From positions 1 to 25,662 of the IMG/VR virus record IMGVR_UViG_3300009155_002671: 25,662 nucleotides of DNA. One strand, given 5' to 3'. The notes under the pieces are model-generated. The model was given only the letters and a program-made list of their open reading frames with translations, searched no databases and was not told where the DNA came from. Positions 1 through 5,593 of the stretch are shown here, one piece after another (the first letter of the stretch is position 1; each line of letters starts with the position of its first letter). Origin of the DNA: a virus. Both the position numbers and the translations under genes were made by a program.

Positions 1-527
1 AGTAGTTGAAGTGGTAGATCATGGGGTTCTGCCATCAAGTTATGCTCTTCGCCACCAGAATGCTGCCTATACATTTTTGGCTTAAATCCTTTTGCTTCTG
101 GCCACCATCCGTATGCTCTTATTAGCTCTGGCATTAAAATAAAAAGTTTTGAAGGTTTTCCGTATAAGTTAATATATTTTAAAATATTGTAAACAAGTCT
201 ATCTGAATCTACTCCTGCGTAGGATATGTTAATAAAATTACATTTATCTTTATAAAATTCATTGTGTATTTTATAGGCCCAGCCATCTTCATATTTAACG
301 TCCATTGGTATTGTAAATTCACAACCAGCAAAAACTACGTGACAATCTGTATCTTCAATTTTTTTAAAGTCGTCGCATCTTAAGCCAACATTATTCAATT
401 TATAGTTTATGTCTTCTGTTTCTTTCCATGGATTATGATAATCAAATAGTGGCTCAACATGATATGAAAACCATGGGTAATAAGAGGGGCTAATCTCTTT
501 GAGTATATCTAAATATTTTATTTGCAT
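1..527 (-). CDS. SGNH-like hydrolase paralogue, degenerate active site, partial (C-terminus outside window)
   Basis: The frame is open from an ATG at 527 to the window edge (175 residues), so the C-terminus is missing. It is a clear paralogue of the proteins at 6412-7386 and 9288-10271: it shares a G-L-R-C-D-D-F block (residues 48-54), the block-I strand V-V-F-A-G-C (64-69) and a Y-G-K-P-hydrophobic block. In the paralogues the strand ends G-C-S-x-T, with Ser as the family nucleophile; here it reads G-C-E-F-T, so position 70 is Glu. By family logic it is unlikely to be an active serine esterase; it could be a binding or scaffold protein. The start follows a weak TTAGG Shine-Dalgarno and a consensus promoter lies at 565-594, so this gene probably opens a new transcript. 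Family assignment is by motif; substrate unknown. Confidence 0.7.
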   Translation of the reverse strand, partial: MQIKYLDILKEISPSYYPWFSYHVEPLFDYHNPWKETEDINYKLNNVGLRCDDFKKIEDTDCHVVFAGCEFTIPMDVKYEDGWAYKIHNEFYKDKCNFINISYAGVDSDRLVYNILKYINLYGKPSKLFILMPELIRAYGWWPEAKGFKPKMYRQHSGGEEHNLMAEPHDLPLQL

Positions 528-564
528 TTTACCTAATCTATAAAAGGATTGGTCCTAATACATA

Positions 565-594
565 ATTATACAGCATTTGAAAATAGATTGTCAA
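565..594 (-). promoter_or_regulatory. Consensus sigma70-type promoter for the partial SGNH-like gene
   Basis: On the minus strand TTGACA (594-589) is followed by 18 bases and TATAAT (570-565), both perfect hexamers. The predicted start is near 558, giving a leader of about 30 bases with a small AGGA/TCCT stem before the ATG at 527. It lies between the end of the lysis block and the SGNH-like gene. Confidence 0.8.
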
Positions 595-603
595 CTGATT
601 TTA

Positions 604-828
604 TTATTTATTTTTAGGTATTAAAGTTTGAGGACCCTCTGTGCCAAATAAAGATTTTTTTACTGGAACACAATTAGGGACTCTTCGGCCATTTTTGTCT
701 TTCATGCCTACCTGCTTATATCCAGACCAGCAAGCTTTTTCCATATTATCCCAGTTGTCTTCCTCTTCATTATCTGACTCGTAAGATTTTGAAATTTCTT
801 CATCTGACAAGTTATCTAAATTATCCAT
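604..828 (-). CDS. Small acidic phage protein with a C-W-x-G-Y-K basic patch
   Basis: A 74-aa protein with two halves. Residues 1-31 are strongly acidic (Asp/Glu/Ser/Asn-rich). Residues 32-59 form a compact block, A-C-W-S-G-Y-K-Q-V-G-M-K, then K-N-G-R and V-P-N-C-V-P. From memory, similar blocks occur as short stand-alone proteins or C-terminal tags on other phage proteins; their function is not known to me. The ATG at 828 lies just after the endolysin stop (831), so the two are probably co-translated, with a purine-rich AAAGGG overlapping that stop as likely ribosome-binding site. It is the last gene before the promoter at 565-594. No lysis function can be assigned from sequence. Confidence 0.7.
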   Translation of the reverse strand: MDNLDNLSDEEISKSYESDNEEEDNWDNMEKACWSGYKQVGMKDKNGRRVPNCVPVKKSLFGTEGPQTLIPKNK

Positions 829-830
829 TT

Positions 831-1406
831 TTACCCTTTAATTTCTTGTCCACATGATGAACATGCTTTTGATTTTTTTGCTTTAACGGTAGTTTCTGTT
901 TTTGTACTTGAAGATTCACCAAATTTGGGTCTTCCAAAACCTACAATAGAAACCATTATATTCTTTTTATTTTTTTTATATGCACGAAGTTTTTTGGCTA
1001 CTTCTCCGCCATTTCTCTGGCTTCCTTTTTCACTTGAAGATGTATTTCCTTCAATACACCATACTGTTCCATCGCCATTGTCTACTGCAACTATTCCTAC
1101 GTGTGATATTCTATCTACACCATCTGATGGGAAATCAAAATATGCGACATCTCCTGGCTCTGGGTCTGCGATGTCTCCGTCAATCCATTGACCAGATTTT
1201 TTAAATGCTGCTGCACCACCTGGAGTATATACTGTATTAGGAACTTTTATTCCTGCTTCATTTGCACACCACATAACAAAAGATCCACACCAAGGTTGAA
1301 AATTAGCTTTTGTAAATGCACCATATTTTGTTTCATTGTCTTTAGGACCTTCAACTGTTCCTATTTCTGTTTTAGCAATCTCAACAAATTTTTCTGCTGA
1401 TGACAT
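831..1406 (-). CDS. Endolysin with CHAP-type cysteine peptidase/amidase domain
   Basis: This 191-aa protein probably cleaves host peptidoglycan at lysis. The CHAP-like fold is indicated by W-C-G-S-F with Cys40 as nucleophile, a P-G-D-V-A-Y-F-D-F strand (84-92), R-I-S-H-V-G-I-V with His102, and the I-E-G-N-T segment (118-122) that supplies the third polar residue. No signal peptide is seen, so export would depend on a holin. After residue about 165 there is a Ser/Thr/Lys-rich linker and a short C-S-S-C-G tail (182-186), which looks like half a zinc ribbon; a classical wall-binding domain is not visible. It sits directly after the two-helix membrane protein at 1412-1819, the usual holin-endolysin order. 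NlpC/P60 is a less likely alternative. Confidence 0.85.
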   Translation of the reverse strand: MSSAEKFVEIAKTEIGTVEGPKDNETKYGAFTKANFQPWCGSFVMWCANEAGIKVPNTVYTPGGAAAFKKSGQWIDGDIADPEPGDVAYFDFPSDGVDRISHVGIVAVDNGDGTVWCIEGNTSSSEKGSQRNGGEVAKKLRAYKKNKKNIMVSIVGFGRPKFGESSSTKTETTVKAKKSKACSSCGQEIKG

Positions 1407-1411
1407 AGTTA

Positions 1412-1819
1412 TTACTTATCCCAACTAGTATCAACAGGTTGTTCTGTTGGCATTGCACCGTCTGGCTTTGCTAATCTACGTGCTTTTGCATCATCAATTT
1501 CTGATTCTAACTTTTTATCCGCCTGAGTATTTTTTGCATCTATTTCTTTATTAGCCAACTGTGCTGACATCACATCTTTAGCACCTGATTGACCAATCAA
1601 AAGCCCAGCTAATGTTCCTGTAATAAATGTAGCAACTGATCCCAATACATTAAAAAACATCTTATCATTTTCTGACTGTGCGCCAATTGGCTGTGTCACA
1701 AATAAAAGTCCATATAAAATTCCCAATGCGGTACATAATAAAATTGTACCAAGCGTAATTCCTAAAATAAATTTTAATCTAGCGTCTAAATCTTGTGGAG
1801 ATAATCTTTCTTTAGCCAT
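1412..1819 (-). CDS. Two-helix membrane protein, holin candidate
   Basis: A 135-aa protein with a charged N-terminus, a hydrophobic segment at about 16-41, a polar loop, a second hydrophobic segment at about 54-76, then a long charged alpha-helical tail rich in Lys, Asp and Glu. Two helices beside an endolysin without a signal peptide fit a holin, but the charged tail is long, so a lysis-accessory or generic membrane protein remains possible. The start has a good Shine-Dalgarno (GAAGGA) and overlaps the lipoprotein gene by 8 bases. It ends 5 bases before the endolysin ATG, which implies co-expression. No specific holin family motif was recognised. Confidence 0.7.
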   Translation of the reverse strand: MAKERLSPQDLDARLKFILGITLGTILLCTALGILYGLLFVTQPIGAQSENDKMFFNVLGSVATFITGTLAGLLIGQSGAKDVMSAQLANKEIDAKNTQADKKLESEIDDAKARRLAKPDGAMPTEQPVDTSWDK

Positions 1820-2033
1820 TGATTGTTCCTTCTGTAGTTGTTTGTTGTGCTGTATCAGTTTTAATTAAATCTTTTGTACATGTTCCAGACGCCTCACAAA
1901 TAGGAGGATTGCACTCTGCAATTTTCCAATTTGCTGGATCTTGACATGGATATCGATAACCACCATCGTAGCCACATCCTGCTAATAATAGCATTAATAA
2001 GCCAGATAAAGCAATAGGGATTATTTTTTTCAT
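1812..2033 (-). CDS. Small lipoprotein
   Basis: A 73-aa protein with a type II signal sequence: M-K-K, a hydrophobic core, and lipobox L-L-A-G-C, so the predicted mature protein starts at Cys20 and is lipid-anchored outside the cytoplasmic membrane. The mature part has four further Cys (C-Q-D-P, E-C-N-P-P-I-C, G-T-C), probably forming disulfides, and a Thr-rich tail. It lies between two membrane-protein genes of the lysis block. An accessory lysis role (for example spanin-like) or a superinfection-exclusion role are both possible; nothing in the sequence decides. A GGGAT purine stretch precedes the ATG. Confidence 0.75.
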   Translation of the reverse strand: MKKIIPIALSGLLMLLLAGCGYDGGYRYPCQDPANWKIAECNPPICEASGTCTKDLIKTDTAQQTTTEGTING

Positions 2034-2047
2034 ATCCCTATTATACC

Positions 2048-2221
2048 TTACTCTGAATCTTTATTTCTAATTGGATAAGTAATAGCCCAAGCCACTAGGG
2101 TACCAATAATTGCATAGCCAACAACGGTTTTTGCAGATCCGTCAAGAACTACCCAAGCAATAAACATTCCCAATAGGGTCCAAAGCTGGTCTATCATATC
2201 TTTAAATATTCTCTTTATCAT
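2048..2221 (-). CDS. 57-aa membrane protein, second holin candidate
   Basis: The ATG at 2221 overlaps the TGA of the large exported protein as ATGA, and the stop is TAA at 2048-2050. The product starts M-I-K-R-I-F-K-D-M-I-D-Q-L-W, followed by a hydrophobic stretch T-L-L-G-M-F-I-A-W-V-V-L, a D-G-S-A-K turn, a second hydrophobic stretch V-V-G-Y-A-I-I-G-T-L-V-A-W-A-I-T-Y, and a charged tail R-N-K-D-S-E. This two-helix hairpin with charged ends is typical of small phage holins. The exact ATGA coupling, full use of the gap to the lipoprotein gene and the coherent topology make it a real gene. Which of this and the 135-aa membrane protein is the pore former is open. Confidence 0.75.
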   Translation of the reverse strand: MIKRIFKDMIDQLWTLLGMFIAWVVLDGSAKTVVGYAIIGTLVAWAITYPIRNKDSE

Positions 2222-4317
2222 GGTTTTCTTCTCCTTATTCTTGGATCTCCACCTAATGGTCCACCGCCACTTGTTCCTTTAGGAGTTGCTCCTCCAGTTG
2301 TTGCTCTAGATGCAGATGATGCGGCATTTGCAGCGGCACTTCCTGCAACGCTAACTGCGTTTATTGCAGCATTAGTTGCAATAATTGCAGACACTACCAT
2401 TTCTTCTGCTTCTTTTCGTTCTTCATTACTCATATCAGCACCAATATTTAATACAGCAGTTAATGCCTGTCCTGGATCATTAAATATTGCTGAGACAAAT
2501 TCTGATGGAGACTCCAGCACTTGTAAAGCTGCTGCTATCTCTGCTACTATTATAACGGAATTTCCATTCTCATCCTGCCTTACTTCAACGGGCGTAGCGT
2601 CTGGCAAGTCACTGTAGGTAAGTCCAGCATCTTGTATATCCTGTGCGGTAACTGCTTCGCCATTTGCCGATTCAATAAGAGCTTCTGCAACTAGTGATCT
2701 TTCTGCTTCAGTAAACTCACCATCTGCTGATAATACCTCAGATAAATTATTAATTTCATCTGAGGTAATTTCTCCATCTGCACTTAAAGTATTTAAAATT
2801 GCTTCCGCATCAGATGTGGATAGTTCGCCATTATCAACTAAATCATTAATAATATTTTCAATTTCTTGAACAGTTAATGGGGCTTGCTCTTCAACTGCAG
2901 GTGGCTCGATAACTGGTGGTTCTTCTGCAGGTGGCTCGATAACTGGTGGTTCTTCTGCAGGTGGCTCGATAACTGGTGGTTCTTCTGCAGGTGGCTCGAT
3001 AACTGGTGGTTCTTCTGCAGGTGGCTCGATTGGAGTTGGGGCAACTGGTGCAAGGTCTGGTGCTGGAGCAATATAAACTGGAGTAACTGCTGCTATCTCT
3101 GCTAATTTTGTGGCTAATGCCGTAGCCGCTGTTGATAATGCGGTCAAAGTATTTTGTGAAACAGTTGCTATTGGTGCAATTACTGTATTTGTATTTATTG
3201 TATTTGCTGCTACAACTGCTGTAATTGCTGAGTTTAATGTAGTAATTTGTGCATTAGCTGTATCAATTGCTGATTGTATTGCTGCTGTTGAAGGATCTGG
3301 TGTAGGTGTAAATGATGCACCTTGACTAATAGTTCCATTAAATCCAGGCCCAGAATTCGTATCAGTGATAGGAGTAATTGTTCCATTAGTACTTGATCTA
3401 GTATTAAAACGAGCACCATTAGGTATAGGACCAGTAACACTTACATCTGCCGACCAAGCACCGTCTGCTGGGTTTACATCAGCGTTAAATCTAATTTGTG
3501 TCATCTGAGTATCGGCTGTTCTTAAAGGATAAACACGAACATCCCAAGCCACTGAAAGAGTATTAGTTGTTGTTGAGTAGGTAACTCCAGAGCCACTACT
3601 CCAAGTGGTCCAGTCATATCCTGCTATAGAAATAGAAGGGGCAGTTGGTGTTGAATAATAATTTTGTCCTTCGTTAACACCAAAAGTAATAGTTGCATTT
3701 GAACCTACATACACATTATTATAAACAGTGTTTCCCATACGTAAATTAAATGGAAGGTTCATTCGAATGCCCGCATCGTCTGTATTTGCCAATACATTTG
3801 TTGATGCTCCAATTGTTGCGGCTAATGCATTTACAGCATCTTGAGCGGTATTGATTGCAACGTTTGCCTGAGTTAATTGTGTTTGAGCCTCTGTTTGTGC
3901 GGGAGTTACTGCTGCTAACGCAGTAGTTGCTGTTGCTATGGTTGCTGTAGTTGATTCTATTAATGTTTGTGCTGATTGAATTAAATTAGTTGCTGTTTCT
4001 GTAAGCAAAGGCACTTCTGATACCGCAGTAGTTGCTGCAGTGACTGCAGTAGTTGCTGATGATACGGCTGTGTTAGATGCTGTTACTGCCTCAACGGCAG
4101 TTGTAATTGTTGCAGTTGCTGTTTCTGATGCTGATACCGCCTGTGCAACTTCGGTAGTGGCCGTTACAAGAGCGTCATTAACTGCTTGTTGCGCTGGGCT
4201 TACTACTACCTGTTCTTGTCCGCCTTGATCTGTAGCCCAAGCATAACTTGGTCCAATAAAAAATAGCCAACCCGTTACGAAAAGGCTAGCTAAAAAGTAT
4301 TTTAACTTTCTACTCAA
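2218..4317 (-). CDS. Large exported repeat protein (Sec signal peptide, Ala/Thr-rich stalk, lectin-like domain, PPAEEPPVIE repeats)
   Basis: About 699 aa. I place the start at TTG 4317 because GGAG lies 6 bases upstream; a TTG at 4329 is possible but sits inside a hairpin with no Shine-Dalgarno. Order: basic n-region and hydrophobic core ending P-S-Y-A-W-A (Sec signal peptide, residues 1-28); an Ala/Thr/Val-rich region with repeated T-A-V/T-A-T (about 40-180), probably a helical stalk; a beta-rich domain (about 185-345) with L-P-F-N-L-R and V-Y-V-G-S-N-A-T-I-T-F-G, resembling nidogen- or lectin-like sandwiches; more Ala/Thr helix; a Pro/Glu tandem repeat; three D-G-E-(I/F/L)-(T/S) segments resembling degenerate EF-hand or TerB-like turns; and a Gly-rich, Arg-rich C-terminus. 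No LPXTG anchor. It heads the lysis block and may act at the host envelope or on virions; function unknown. Confidence 0.75.
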   Translation of the reverse strand: MSRKLKYFLASLFVTGWLFFIGPSYAWATDQGGQEQVVVSPAQQAVNDALVTATTEVAQAVSASETATATITTAVEAVTASNTAVSSATTAVTAATTAVSEVPLLTETATNLIQSAQTLIESTTATIATATTALAAVTPAQTEAQTQLTQANVAINTAQDAVNALAATIGASTNVLANTDDAGIRMNLPFNLRMGNTVYNNVYVGSNATITFGVNEGQNYYSTPTAPSISIAGYDWTTWSSGSGVTYSTTTNTLSVAWDVRVYPLRTADTQMTQIRFNADVNPADGAWSADVSVTGPIPNGARFNTRSSTNGTITPITDTNSGPGFNGTISQGASFTPTPDPSTAAIQSAIDTANAQITTLNSAITAVVAANTINTNTVIAPIATVSQNTLTALSTAATALATKLAEIAAVTPVYIAPAPDLAPVAPTPIEPPAEEPPVIEPPAEEPPVIEPPAEEPPVIEPPAEEPPVIEPPAVEEQAPLTVQEIENIINDLVDNGELSTSDAEAILNTLSADGEITSDEINNLSEVLSADGEFTEAERSLVAEALIESANGEAVTAQDIQDAGLTYSDLPDATPVEVRQDENGNSVIIVAEIAAALQVLESPSEFVSAIFNDPGQALTAVLNIGADMSNEERKEAEEMVVSAIIATNAAINAVSVAGSAAANAASSASRATTGGATPKGTSGGGPLGGDPRIRRRKP
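2895..3030 (-). repeat. 30-bp perfect tandem repeat inside the exported-protein gene
   Basis: Four identical 30-bp units occupy 2911-3030, preceded by a 16-bp partial unit (2895-2910). The unit length is ten codons, so the frame is kept, and each unit encodes one ten-residue P-P-A-E-E-P-P-V-I-E step. Identity at every base, including wobble positions, points to recent slippage or recombination, so copy number is likely to vary between strains. The segment would form an extended Pro-rich spacer. Confidence 0.95.
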
Positions 4318-4326
4318 TTGGATCTC

Positions 4327-4353
4327 CAATGCAACAATATTTTTGTTACATTG
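4327..4353 (-). promoter_or_regulatory. 27-bp inverted repeat in the leader of the exported-protein gene
   Basis: The arms CAATG-T-AACAA and TTGTT-G-CATTG flank an AAATA loop; as RNA this is an 11-pair stem with one U-G pair. It begins 2 bases after the extended -10 and ends 9 bases before the preferred TTG start at 4317. It may be an operator palindrome, an mRNA 5'-stabilising hairpin, or both. There is no U-run, so it is not a terminator. Confidence 0.6.
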
Positions 4354-4355
4354 AA

Positions 4356-4364
4356 ATTATATCA
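4356..4364 (-). promoter_or_regulatory. Extended -10 promoter (TGATATAAT) for the exported-protein operon
   Basis: The minus strand reads TG-A-TATAAT with no convincing -35 box. The same nine bases occur before the Hsp20 and SSB genes. The expected start is near 4349, at the beginning of the inverted repeat. It lies in the gap after the FmdB-like gene. Confidence 0.65.
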
Positions 4365-4389
4365 TGTATACCTATTTAAATACTATTAG

Positions 4390-4572
4390 TTACTTAGGAT
4401 TATCAGTTTTGTAAAAGCCATTTCCTTTAAATTGTATACCAAAAGATCCGTAAACTCTATTCATTGGATACCCGCACTTTTTACAGACCTCTGCAGAATC
4501 TGCTTCAGAAAAAGGTTTTACGACTTCTTTATCTAAGTCGCACTCTATACATGCATACTCATAGGTTGGCAT
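4390..4572 (-). CDS. FmdB-type zinc-ribbon protein
   Basis: A 60-aa protein with the FmdB pattern: M-P-T-Y-E-Y-A-C-I-E-C near the N-terminus, then C-K-K-C-G-Y-P-M-N-R, giving a C-x2-C...C-x2-C zinc site, followed by F-K-G-N-G-F-Y-K-T-D near the C-terminus. The family was first linked to regulation of formamide/amide genes and is common as a small zinc-ribbon protein in bacteria, notably Actinobacteria; its phage role is unknown. The ATG directly abuts the TAG of the SNase-like gene (4573-4575), so the two are probably co-translated. A nucleic-acid- or protein-binding role alongside the nuclease is an inference. Confidence 0.85.
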   Translation of the reverse strand: MPTYEYACIECDLDKEVVKPFSEADSAEVCKKCGYPMNRVYGSFGIQFKGNGFYKTDNPK

Positions 4573-4977
4573 CTACTTCTTCTTTGCTTTTTGTTTTGCT
4601 AAAGCATCAAAATCTTTTACTTTAGTCTCCCCCATGTATCCCCAAGCGTATCCTTCGTTAATCATTTTTTGATTTATTGAAACTTCTGATCCGTCTAGAA
4701 ATACCCATCCAAGAATACGTCCATATTTTTCCGATGAGTCCATTTTTTCTGTTTTAATTACAACAGTTTTAGACGCATCAATTGCTTTCTTTAAATATTC
4801 TTTAGATTCAAGACCAAGAGCTTTTTCTATTTTGTCTGCGGTGCGGCTTTCAGGAGTGTCTATTCCTGCCAACCTTACTCTTGAGCTAAATGAAATATCA
4901 AAACCAAGATCAATCTCTACATCAATTGTGTCTCCGTCAACAACTTTACTTACTTTTTTAACATAATACTCAAACAT
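4573..4977 (-). CDS. Staphylococcal-nuclease-like endonuclease (SNase/thermonuclease family)
   Basis: A 134-aa SNase-fold protein expected to hydrolyse DNA or RNA phosphodiester bonds with Ca2+. Visible motifs: V-D-G-D-T-I-D-V near the N-terminus, V-R-L-A-G-I-D-T-P-E-S (the R-x-x-x-I-D-x-P-E core carrying the catalytic Arg and metal ligands), K-Y-G-R-I-L-G-W-V (second catalytic Arg), and the L-x-x-G-x-A region as I-N-E-G-Y-A-W. No signal peptide is present, so it would act in the cytoplasm or on release at lysis; host-DNA degradation for nucleotide salvage is plausible. The start has a strong AAGGAG Shine-Dalgarno. Its leader carries an unusual two-hairpin element (5038-5090) behind its own -10 box. 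Confidence 0.88.
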   Translation of the reverse strand: MFEYYVKKVSKVVDGDTIDVEIDLGFDISFSSRVRLAGIDTPESRTADKIEKALGLESKEYLKKAIDASKTVVIKTEKMDSSEKYGRILGWVFLDGSEVSINQKMINEGYAWGYMGETKVKDFDALAKQKAKKK

Positions 4978-5037
4978 TATACTCCTTAAATTTATAATGA
5001 GCAGTTTACAGACTTACTCAGGTCAATCAGTTATTTA

Positions 5038-5090
5038 ATGTCGCTGTCTCCCCCGACATACCTGCGACTCCCCGATGAAAGGGTGCAGGT
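5038..5090 (-). promoter_or_regulatory. Structured two-hairpin leader element upstream of the SNase-like gene
   Basis: In transcript order, hairpin A (5090-5060) pairs ACCTGC with GCAGGT and contains an inner CCC/GGG stem. Hairpin B (5059-5038) follows with no gap and pairs ATGTCG with CGACAT. GTCGC in the 3' side of A (5068-5064) is also complementary to GCGAC in the 3' arm of B (5044-5040), so A and B compete with an alternative pairing. It lies in a 127-base gap between Hsp20 and SNase, and the predicted transcript start falls at the base of hairpin A. No U-run follows, so it is not a simple terminator. It matches no RNA class I recognise. Confidence 0.5.
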
Positions 5091-5094
5091 TCTT

Positions 5095-5103
5095 ATTATA
5101 CTA
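5095..5103 (-). promoter_or_regulatory. -10 element for the SNase/FmdB operon
   Basis: The minus strand reads TAG-TATAAT directly after the Hsp20 stop codon. There is no clear -35 at 16-18 bases. The expected start, near 5088, coincides with the base of hairpin A, which parallels the Hsp20 and exported-protein promoters. Confidence 0.5.
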
Positions 5104-5104
5104 T

Positions 5105-5512
5105 TTATTTGATCTTGATGACTTTTGGTTTTTTCTCTTCTGGGACATTTTTACTAATGTGTATGTGGAGCATGCCATCTTTCATTTCGGCAAGATCAAC
5201 TTCCATATATTCTCCTAATGAAAATGACCTTTCGAAATTTCTTTTGGCAATTCCTTCGTGGATATATTCTCCATCCCAGTGTTCTCCGTGTAATTCACCT
5301 TTAATTACTAAATTATTATTTTCAATGTAAATACTAATGTCTTCACGTTGGAATCCAGCAATTGCCAAGCTAATGCCGTAGGCACCATTATCGAATTTGA
5401 CTAGATCGTAAATTGGATAGTTAGAGTTTGAAGATTGCATTTTTGCAAAATTTGTATCCCATCCAATAAAAAATGGATCATTGAAAAGATCCATAGCAAG
5501 TTTTGTTACCAT
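5105..5512 (-). CDS. hsp20: Small heat-shock protein, Hsp20/IbpA-like
   Basis: A 135-aa alpha-crystallin-domain chaperone. The core runs from about residue 35: Y-P-I-Y-D-L-V, a Y-G-I-S-L-A-I-A-G-F strand, I-Y-I-E-N-N-N-L-V-I-K-G, R-N-F-E-R-S-F-S-L, and A-E-M-K-D-G-M-L-H-I-H-I, the family's D-G-x-L signature. The C-terminal tail has the I-K-I form of the I-x-I oligomerisation motif. The N-terminal arm resembles IbpA (L-F-N-D-P-F-F-I-G-W-D). It would hold unfolding proteins in solution, for example virion proteins during assembly or under heat. The gene has its own extended -10 promoter and a leader with a candidate RNA thermometer masking the AAAGGGG ribosome-binding site, so heat-induced translation is predicted. 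Hsp20 genes are known in T4-like cyanophages. Confidence 0.92.
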   Translation of the reverse strand: MVTKLAMDLFNDPFFIGWDTNFAKMQSSNSNYPIYDLVKFDNGAYGISLAIAGFQREDISIYIENNNLVIKGELHGEHWDGEYIHEGIAKRNFERSFSLGEYMEVDLAEMKDGMLHIHISKNVPEEKKPKVIKIK

Positions 5513-5513
5513 T

Positions 5514-5563
5514 TTATTCCCCTTTCAAGCGAATAATTTAAATTAGGCCCCATTCGGCGACCT
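5514..5563 (-). promoter_or_regulatory. Candidate ROSE-like RNA thermometer in the hsp20 leader
   Basis: Two hairpins fill the short leader. The first (5563-5545) pairs AGGUC with GGCCU and an inner CC with GG, with one bulged G. The second (5536-5514) pairs UUAUUC with GAAUAA, then has a G-G mismatch, then C-G and U-G pairs around a UGAAA loop; its 3' arm contains the GGGG Shine-Dalgarno and ends one base before the ATG. The 5' arm contains UCGCU, matching the U(U/C)GCU motif of ROSE thermometers, which pairs with the Shine-Dalgarno and includes a G-G pair. Function is inferred from sequence and gene context. Confidence 0.62.
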
Positions 5564-5570
5564 ATATATT

Positions 5571-5579
5571 ATTATATCA
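5571..5579 (-). promoter_or_regulatory. Extended -10 promoter (TGATATAAT) for hsp20
   Basis: The minus strand reads TG-A-TATAAT, ending 8 bases before the first leader hairpin, which fits a transcript start at about 5563-5564. There is no usable -35. It lies just after the stop of the luciferase-like gene. Confidence 0.68.
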
Positions 5580-5593
5580 TTTATTAAAAAATT

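Noticed and set aside
925-1191. Plus-strand frame over the endolysin gene
   Set aside because: Antisense to the conserved CHAP domain; hydrophobic runs reflect the reverse complement of Lys/Glu codons.
2895-3030. Regular 30-bp repeats that could suggest a CRISPR array
   Set aside because: The units abut without spacers and encode ten-residue steps of one protein, so this is a coding tandem repeat.
2884-3105. Plus-strand frame with repeated W-W-F-F-C-R segments
   Set aside because: It is the antisense reading of the Pro/Glu repeat and has no start context.
5038-5090. tRNA or tRNA fragment
   Set aside because: There is no acceptor, anticodon and T-arm arrangement on either strand; only two adjacent hairpins.
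5038-5090. Rho-independent terminator for hsp20
   Set aside because: No U-run follows either hairpin in the transcript direction.
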